Origin: Halichoerus grypus
Lineage: Eukaryota > Chordata > Mammalia > Carnivora > Phocidae
Direction: 5' to 3'
Assembly: GCF_964656455.1 (NCBI RefSeq)
Contig: NC_135723.1
Coordinates: forward strand, 1,054,001 to 1,118,000
DNA: 64,000 nt
Shown piece by piece: positions 57,742-64,000 of the stretch. Position numbers and translations under genes: made by a program. A model generated the notes under the pieces. It searched no databases, was not told where the DNA came from, and saw only the letters and a program-made list of their open reading frames with translations. How positions within the stretch are numbered: the stretch's first letter is position 1; the number at the start of each line of letters is the position of its first letter.

Positions 57742-58805
57742 GTGAGCATCTTAAGAGGCAGCAGGGTCTGGCGTGGAGAGTGGAGTGAGGTGTGGAGGGG
57801 GGTCGAGGGGGATGCCGTCTCCTGGGGAGGGGACACCCAGCCCCTTCACAGTGTGTAGATGATAGAAGCTGGGGCAGAGAGGCAGGACAGACTGGGGCAG
57901 GAGTAACAGGAGGCAGGTGGTGGTGGGATAATAGGATGGAGGTGGAATGGGGAGTACCAGGAGGGAGGTGGGGGAGGAGAACCAGGAGGGAGGTGGAATT
58001 GGGAGTAATAGGAGGGAGGTGGGATGGGGAGTAACAGGGGGGAGTGGGATGGGGAGAACCAGGAAGGAGGTGGGGGAGGAGTACCAGGAGGGAAGTGGGA
58101 TTGGGAGTAACAGGGGGGACGTGGGATGGGGAGTGCCGGAGGGAGGTGGGATGGGGAGTAACAGGGGGGGAGTGGGAGGGGGAGAACCAGGAGGGAGGTG
58201 GGGGAGGAGAACCAGGAGGGAGGTGGGATTGGGAGTAATAGGAGGGAGGTGGGATGGGGAGTAACAGGGGGGAGTGGGATGGGGAGTACCAGGAAGGAGG
58301 TGGGGGAGGAGTATCAGGAGGGAGGTGGGGGAGGAGTAGCAGGAGGGAAGTGGGATTGGGAGTAACAGGGGGGAGGTGGGATGGGGAGTACGGGGAGGGA
58401 GGTGGGATGGGGAGTGCCGGGAGGGAGGTGGGATGGGGAGTAGCAGGGGGGAGGTGGGATGGGGAGTAGCAGGGGGGAGGTGGGATGGGGAGTAGCAGGG
58501 GGGAGGTAGGGGAGGAGTAACAGGAGGGAGGCAGGGCTGCAGTAACAATAGGAGAGGGGCAGGAGCACCCAGCGGGGGCTGGCGGTCTGGGGAGGATGGC
58601 AGGGGTCTCCTTCCCCCTGGCCCTGCCCACCCTGCTGTGAGGAGTCTGGAAGGCAGAGCAGGAGGGAGGGTCCAAGGCCTTCTGGTGGCACCTGGGGGCA
58701 CGGGTCCCCTGGGGGCGAGGGTCCGCAGCCAGAGGCTGTAGTGGGCTGGGGGTGGAGGGTGGGCTGGTCCTGAGCGGGCGTCTCCCTCCCCTCCGTCCCC
58801 TCCAG
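57742..58805 (+). other. ADCY1: ADCY1 intron between exons J and K
   Basis: GT-AG intron (GTGAGC ... 'ccgtcccctccag'), 1,064 bp; more than half is the polypurine minisatellite. Confidence 0.94.
57905..58535 (+). repeat. Polypurine GGAGGGAGGTGGGA-type minisatellite
   Basis: Roughly 24-31-bp units such as 'aggagggaggtgggatgggg' plus 'agtaacagg' or 'agtaccagg', with variants 'gggggaggagaaccagg'. The + strand is almost entirely G and A with occasional T/C. Larger blocks repeat (for example 'aattgggagtaataggaggg' near 57,985 and 'gattgggagtaataggaggg' near 58,226), giving a second-order periodicity of about 240 bp. Confidence 0.95.
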
Positions 58806-59062
58806 GTAGGCTGCCTGCCCTGGGCCTGGAGCTCCAGCCCCAACGGGTCCCTGGTGGTCCTGAGGCCTGGCGGCCGGAACGCAGTGCTGCCCGCCGCCCC
58901 CTGCGAGTCGGCGCCCCACGCCCTGCTCTGCGGCCTCGTGGGCACCCTGCCTCTGGCCATCTTCCTGCGGGTGTCCTCCCTGCCCAAAATGATCCTGCTC
59001 TTCGTGCTCACGACGTCCTACATCCTGGTCCTGGAGCTCAGCGGGTACACCAGGGCCTCGGG
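58806..59062 (+). CDS. ADCY1: ADCY1 coding exon K (extracellular loop, M10 and M11), 257 nt
   Basis: Encodes 85 residues plus two bases: VGCLPWAWSSSPNGSLVVLR, then PGGRNAVLPAAPCESAPHAL, LCGLVGTLPLAIFLRVSSLP, KMILLFVLTTSYILVLELSG and YTRAS. The first half is the extracellular M9-M10 loop and has one N-glycosylation sequon (NGS). Helices M10 (ALLCGLVGTLPLAIFL) and M11 (MILLFVLTTSYILVL) follow. Acceptor 'ccgtcccctccag'; donor GTAGGT at 59,063; split Gly codon with exon L. The loop is the least conserved part of the visible protein, as usual for this family. Confidence 0.95.
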
Positions 59063-59337
59063 GTAGGTGCGCTCCCCCCACCGGGATACACCTGGCTGGT
59101 GTCGTGTGCGCCCGCTCGGGCTGCCTGTTCCTGTTTGCGCGTCAGGAAGCACACTGGTTCCGTGGCTTCTCCACGTGTCCATTTAGGGCCCGGTTCCAGC
59201 CAGGCCCTGGGTTTCCCGGCGAGACTGGCTTTAGCCCGGGTCTGTGGCAGGCGCTGCTGAGTACGGCGTCCAGGGGCAGGTGGGGCCGGGTCTGGCGTTC
59301 TCCGAGCTGACGAGGTTTCCTTCCTCGACCCGCACAG
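59063..59337 (+). other. ADCY1: ADCY1 intron between exons K and L (275 bp)
   Basis: GT-AG intron (GTAGGT ... 'tcgacccgcacag'). No other feature. Confidence 0.94.
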
Positions 59338-59464
59338 GGGCGGCGCGGTCTCCGGGCGCAGCTTCGAGCCGATCGTGGCCATCCTGCTGTTCTCGTGCAC
59401 GCTGGCCCTGCACGCCCGGCAGGTGGACATCAAGCTGCGGCTGGACTACCTGTGGGCGGCACAG
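59338..59464 (+). CDS. ADCY1: ADCY1 coding exon L (helix M12 and start of the C2 linker), 127 nt
   Basis: One base completes Gly, then 42 residues: GGAVSGRSFEPIVAILLFSC, then TLALHARQVDIKLRLDYLWA and AQ. IVAILLFSCTLALHA is helix M12; QVDIKLRLDYLWAAQ is the conserved helix that leads into the C2 catalytic half. Acceptor 'tcgacccgcacag'. The expected boundary (WAAQ, phase 0) is followed by GCAAGA instead of GT, so this exon appears to use a GC donor. The C2 exons lie beyond the window. Confidence 0.93.
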
Positions 59465-59470
59465 GCAAGA
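59465..59470 (+). other. ADCY1: Non-canonical GC splice donor (CAG|GCAAGA)
   Basis: The exon frame and the conserved WAAQ end place the junction at CAG|GCAAGA. GC-AG introns are the best-known minor donor class and normally keep strong flanking match (AG|GCAAG), as here. No in-frame GT donor is found within the next few bases: the next GT lies beyond 'gatgcgctctctctgctcca'. Confidence 0.8.
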
Positions 59471-61084
59471 TGCGCTCTCTCTGCTCCATGGAGGGGGGCG
59501 TGTGGCAAAGGGGCCCCTCGGGAGGGGCGTCAGGGCTCCTGTCTGGTCACCAGCTGGCGTGCGGGTGGAGCACGCAGTGCTGGGGCCGGGGAGTAGGACG
59601 GGGGCCGGGGAAGGCAGCGCTGGGGAGCAGGCGACCGCCTCGTGAGCCCTGCCTGACGGGCGCCAGAGTTTGGCGGTGTTTAGAGCAGTGAGTTCCCTGT
59701 CCCAAAGGCATTCTAGCTCTGGGGCGTGGTGCAGAGTGGCTCAGCCTTCCCCGGGCTGCATGTGACAGCGGGTCTCCGCAGGGTCGTGGCAGACTCCGGA
59801 AAACACCGACTCCTGCACCGTGCACCCCAGATTTAGTAGGTCTGCAGGTGGGGGAGGGCAGGAATCTCCATTATTACCAAGCACACCGGCAAATTCTGGC
59901 GCAAGAGGCCTGAAGGGGGCTGAGGAGTGCAGATGTGGGAGCTGTCCCTGGGCCTCAGCCCCAGGGAGGGAGGGGACGACCACCAAAGGCTTGCACTGTG
60001 CACCTGCCGAGCGACCAGCACACAGGTGCACTTCTGGGCCCAGCCCAGGATGCGGGGCTGGTGTCTCTGGGACCCCCTTGTCACCTGCTGTGTCCTCAGC
60101 CTTTGGACGGGGAGGCCATCTGGCTTTCTGGGCCAAGTTCAAACTCCGTCTGTGCAACATGCAAACTTCCTGACCCTGGGCAGGTTGCTTCCGCTCGGCT
60201 TCCCCATCTAAACTTGGGGAGGCGGCGTGCCATAGAATGGAGACCCACAAGTGTTAGCTCTCAAGAGTTTTCTTATTCTGACGTATTAAGAAGCAGCTCT
60301 TTAGTGTCCAGGGCATTTAATAGTGTTTGTTCTCATAGCAGCCTTGCCCAGGGTGGGGCCTGCAGGTGGGGAACGGGGCACAGATGTGAGGGGCCCAGGC
60401 GGCGGGGACACGGCTGAGCCGGGATGACCAGGGGTCCGAGTGGTGTCCAGGGCAGGTGGGAGCGTCCTCGTCCCAGGAGCCCCATGGGCAGCCAGGGGCC
60501 CCGCCGGGGTCCAGGGCACAGGGATAGCCGCGGTCCGACCCCGGACAGGTGAAGCCCAGAGGACTGGGGGGGTGAGGGCGCCCACGCTGAAGAAGGCCAT
60601 CTGCGTCATTCAGTCCAGCCGTTCAAGTGTTAATCCCTCCAGAGACCAGCAAAGATCCCCACAAACGATGTTCGCAGCCCTGTGGCCCAGTCCAGGTGAC
60701 ACGTAAAATGTTCCATCCCGGGGGGGATACGGTCACTGTAGTTTCCTACGCGGACAGGCTTGGTGGCGGGCCTGGCGCAGGGCAGGGGCTCTGTGCGGCT
60801 GCGCGGCCTTCGGACCCCGCCTTGCTCACCTCCGGGGACGTTCCACCTGCAGTGGCCAGTCTGATACTTGCTCTCTGGTGTCGTTAGCCTGGAAAAGACA
60901 GATTTGGGCTAAGGACGTCAGGGCGGGACGCATATTCAAGATCACGAAGGATGAATCTGTTACTTTGGGTAAACAAAAGAGGGAAGACGCGTGTGTGCAC
61001 ACGCACGCATATTCCACGTACATACGTGTATCTGTGCGTGTGTATACGCACACACATACGTACGCTGGGGAAAACACGGCTTAA

Positions 61085-61335
61085 TTACTCTGTTTTACCT
61101 AACAGCTGCACTGAGGTAGAATTCAGGCTCCGCACAACTCGTTCCTGTAAAGGATACAGTTCAGTGGCTTTCGGTGTATTTACCGAGGTGGGCAAGCGTC
61201 ACCACAGGGCTAGAACATTCGCATGTCCCCAGGAAGAACCCTGTGCCCATTAGCGGTCACTCTCTGCTTCGGCCACCCCAACCCTGAGCAACAGCTGGTC
61301 TCCTTTCTGTCCCCGGGATGTGCCTGTTTCGGTCC
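61085..61335 (-). mobile_element. Ancient L1 3'-UTR fragment, antisense
   Basis: Follows the reversed L1 3' UTR: 'gctgcactgaggtagaattc', 'ggatacagttcagtggcttt', 'ggtgggcaagcgtcaccaca', 'gtgcccattagcggtcactc', 'gtgcctgtttcggtc'. Confidence 0.72.
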
Positions 61336-63099
61336 TTCTCCACCCGGTGTGCTCAGTGTCTTCTCCGGGCAGTCCCCACCCCCGTGTGCTGGGGGACCCC
61401 TGCTTCTGAGGGGCCTGCCGCCCAGCGCCGTCTTCCCTGCACACCTGGGTTCTGGAGTTGGGGGGGGCAGAGGCCCCTGAGATGCTGAGCCCCTTGGCCC
61501 CCTGTCCGTGGGGCTGGGACACGTGGGCTGGGCTGTGTGGACAGTGCCGGCCCAGAGTCCCCCTGCAGACTGGGGAACACCCCTGATTCTGGCTCCGCCC
61601 CTCAAGGGACTGGGCTGCCACTGTCGTCCCGCATGACAGCCTGACCACAGCCCAGGTGAGGTCAGGGTCACTGAAGACCCTGGCGGGTATCGGGCAACCC
61701 CGGGCTGGTGCGGTGCCTGGGGGCCACCAGACAAGACTCACGGCCTGCAGCCACGGGACACGGCCAGCCCTCAGTGACATGCGGGAAGGGACCCAGCCGT
61801 GCTCTCCCTGCTCCTGCGGACGCTCCGCACTGACCAGACCTGCTGAAGAAGGTGCAGGGGGCCTGTTGGCCGAGCCCTCCGGGAGGTCTCGGGTCCGAGT
61901 AGAAGCCAGAGCCGACGGCTGCATACGTGGGCTCCCAGAAGGGAGGCCTGACCGCGGCCGTTTGCCAAAACCTTGCCAGGTAACAGAGAACAGCCTCTTT
62001 TGTGGGCTGTGCTAAGGGACTTGGTCTTGTCTGGCTCCGGCTGGCTCTCCAGGGTGACCGGGCCGGCTGGTCCCCGGAGATGCCCACCCGTGGTCAGCTG
62101 GCCCCTCTGGTTTCTGATCTTTGAGCTGTGAATAGCTACTCAGAGCTTGAGAAGAACAGAGTCAGGGTGAGCCGGAGAGCCGGGCCGGACCCCAGACCTG
62201 GGGGTGTGCCAATCTGGGCCCCCAGCCTGTCCACCAGACACCTGCTCCGCGGCTACCCTCACGGACGGAGGCCGAGGTGGCTTTTGCTCTCATCTGGGCT
62301 CCCAAGCACTCTTCTTGGCATCGGCGTCCCTTTAACCGTTGGTAAGCCTGGGGGTTGATCCTGCCCTGAGGTCCTCCACCGCCAGCACCCCGTGCCATGC
62401 CCGGCCCCCACCTCCAAGTGAGCTTTCCAGAGACTTCGGTGCCAGAGAAACCCCCCCCCCCATTGCGTGTAGGATTGCCTACACACAACACACCGACATG
62501 TTTTTCCAAGGATCTGTAACAAGAAATGCCACATCACTTTCCCGTAAACCCAGCAAAACAAGGCAATCTCTAGACTTTGCCCGTTTGCCCCCCGGGCACG
62601 TCAGCCTGTCTTGCCCACCACGGTGCCTCACACTGCTGTGAGATGGCCAGGCCAGAGCTGGGTGGGGGTTAACTATGTACCGAGCCCGGGCTGGCCTCAT
62701 GAACCCGCATACTCAAGCTTGCCTCTTCTCGGTGGCCCTCACAATGCTTCTGTCCAGAGCGGTGTTTTCCTTGGGCTCGCCAGATGACCGTGACGCCAAC
62801 TGTAGTTTTGATGATCATAGAGCAGCTGATGTCTGTACCAGTGAATGCTTGACTCAGGAGGGTGATTCCCATCGGTGCTGGCGCCATATTGGTGGCGCTC
62901 CGAGGGAAGGCGGCCCAGCGTGGGCTTGCCTGTGACGTAGGAACGGTTCTATGTATTGTTGGATTCACTGTGCCAGAATTTGGTAAGAATATTTGCATCC
63001 CCATTCATGAATGTTGTCGTTCCGTAGTCTTGTAGGCCAGACAAGGCCTAGAGGTCAGAGTGAAGCAGGCCTCAGGAGTGTTCCTTCCTTTTCGGGTTT

Positions 63100-64000
63100 C
63101 CAGAAGAATCCGTAGAGTTGGTACCATTTCTTCCTCAGATGTCTGGCAATGTGAAGCCCTTGGGCTTGGATTTGTATGTATGTATTTAGAGTGGGAAGGT
63201 TTTAACTAAAATCAGTTTTTCTAAAGATAAAGGGCTATCAGGTTTTCCATTTCTTTTTGAGGTATCTTTGGAAATTTGTGTCATTCCCCGAACGTTGTTC
63301 ATTCTATCATCACGACATTGTTTATACCATTCTCTTCTTACCCCTTTACCATTTATCGGATTTGTGGTGACGTCCCCTTTCTTCTGCTGAGGTAGGATTG
63401 TGTAGACTTTTTTTTTTTTTTGATCAGTGTGACAAGAAGTTCATACATTTATTGATCTTCTCAAAAAACAGCTTTTGGTTTTACTGATTTTTCTCTGTTA
63501 TTTTTGAGTTTCCCATTTCACTGGATTCCACTCTGATCTTTCTTTTCCTCTGATGACTTTGGGTTTAATTTACTCTTATTTTCTAGTTTCTAAAGATGAT
63601 TTGTATCTTCTCTGACTCAGGGTTTTTTTTTTTTTTATCCATTTTCCTCCAAGTGCTGCTTTAATCCCACAAATTTTGACATTATATGTCATTTCATTTT
63701 CCTTTGGTTTGAAGAACTTTCTGAGTTTCTTTTCTAAGTTCTTCTTTGGACCAAAAGTTATGAAGAAATACATTCTTTTGTTGAAGATTTCCCAGAGATC
63801 TTTCTGTTATTGACTTCTACTTAGTTATACTGTGGTCAGAGATGATGCTTCGTGTGCCTTGAATCTTTTTACATGTCTTGAGAATTCTTGTATTGTCCAT
63901 GCTCCATTCTGTCGCTGTTGGGTGGTATGTTTTTTAAATGTCAATGACGTCAAGCTGGCTGAGACCATTCATCGGTCTCCTATGCCCTTACAGACTTTCT
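63100..64000 (-). mobile_element. Ancient L1 ORF2 region, antisense, runs off the window
   Basis: Reversed ORF2 landmarks in order: 'gtgggaaggttttaactaaa' (63,191), 'gggctatcaggttttccatt' (63,231), 'gtggtgacgtcccctttctt' (63,365), 'ttattgatcttctcaaaaaa' (63,450), 'ttaatcccacaaattttgac' (63,661), and 'ggtcagagatgatgcttc' (63,834). No intact frame. Confidence 0.85.

Larger units (their letters stand above)
59465..64000 (+). other. ADCY1: ADCY1 intron downstream of exon L (5' part)
   Basis: No exon of the C2 domain is recognised up to the end of the window. 59,471-61,080 and 61,340-63,090 are GC-rich with no feature I can name; L1 fragments occupy 61.1-61.3 kb and 63.1-64.0 kb. A short TG/CA-rich patch lies at about 60,985-61,070. 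Confidence 0.85.

Overview
The window is mammalian nuclear DNA carrying the middle part of one large gene on the + strand, which I identify as ADCY1 (Ca2+/calmodulin-stimulated adenylyl cyclase type 1). Twelve coding exons are visible between 13,335 and 59,464. All join in phase, and together they encode about 555 consecutive residues, roughly residues 266-821 of an enzyme that is about 1,119 residues long in human. The N-terminus and first membrane cassette (upstream) and the second catalytic domain C2 (downstream) lie outside the window. No second gene was found on either strand.

The species is most likely a carnivoran. At least eight tRNA-derived CAN-SINE copies (the 'GGCGCCTGGGTGGCTCAG' head, B-box region, CT-rich stretch and A-rich tail) and two nearly identical carnivore L1 3' ends are present. 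The dog-specific SINEC_Cf form and the typical felid form are not seen, which points to a non-canid caniform (bear, seal or mustelid relative). This is inference from repeat style only.

Layout. 1-13,334: upstream intron, with a large antisense L1 composite at 2.6-9.5 kb that carries a younger L1 3' end with a perfect 16-bp target-site duplication. 13.3-32.7 kb: five exons of the first catalytic domain (C1a), separated by GC-rich introns; a 58-bp tandem repeat sits just after the second exon. 32.7-35.0 kb: a 20-bp G-rich minisatellite, then the exon with the calmodulin-binding segment. 35-45.3 kb: large intron with a TG-rich tract and nested L1/SINE copies. 45.3-46.7 kb: linker, M7 and M8 exons. 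46.7-50.7 kb: a roughly 4-kb minisatellite whose unit is the 3' end of the M8 exon plus its splice donor. 57.6-59.5 kb: exons for M9 to M12, with a polypurine minisatellite between them; the last visible exon ends at a GC (not GT) donor. 59.5-64 kb: downstream intron ending in old L1 sequence.

The main unusual feature is the 46.7-50.7 kb array. A coding-exon/donor junction has been amplified about 80 times directly next to the authentic exon, leaving an array of donor-like sites and no stop codon in any + frame for about 3.9 kb. A second array (32.9-34.2 kb) repeats a near-consensus donor (CAG|GTGAGG) about 60 times, and a third (17.75-18.1 kb) repeats a perfect PBX-PREP type decamer six times.
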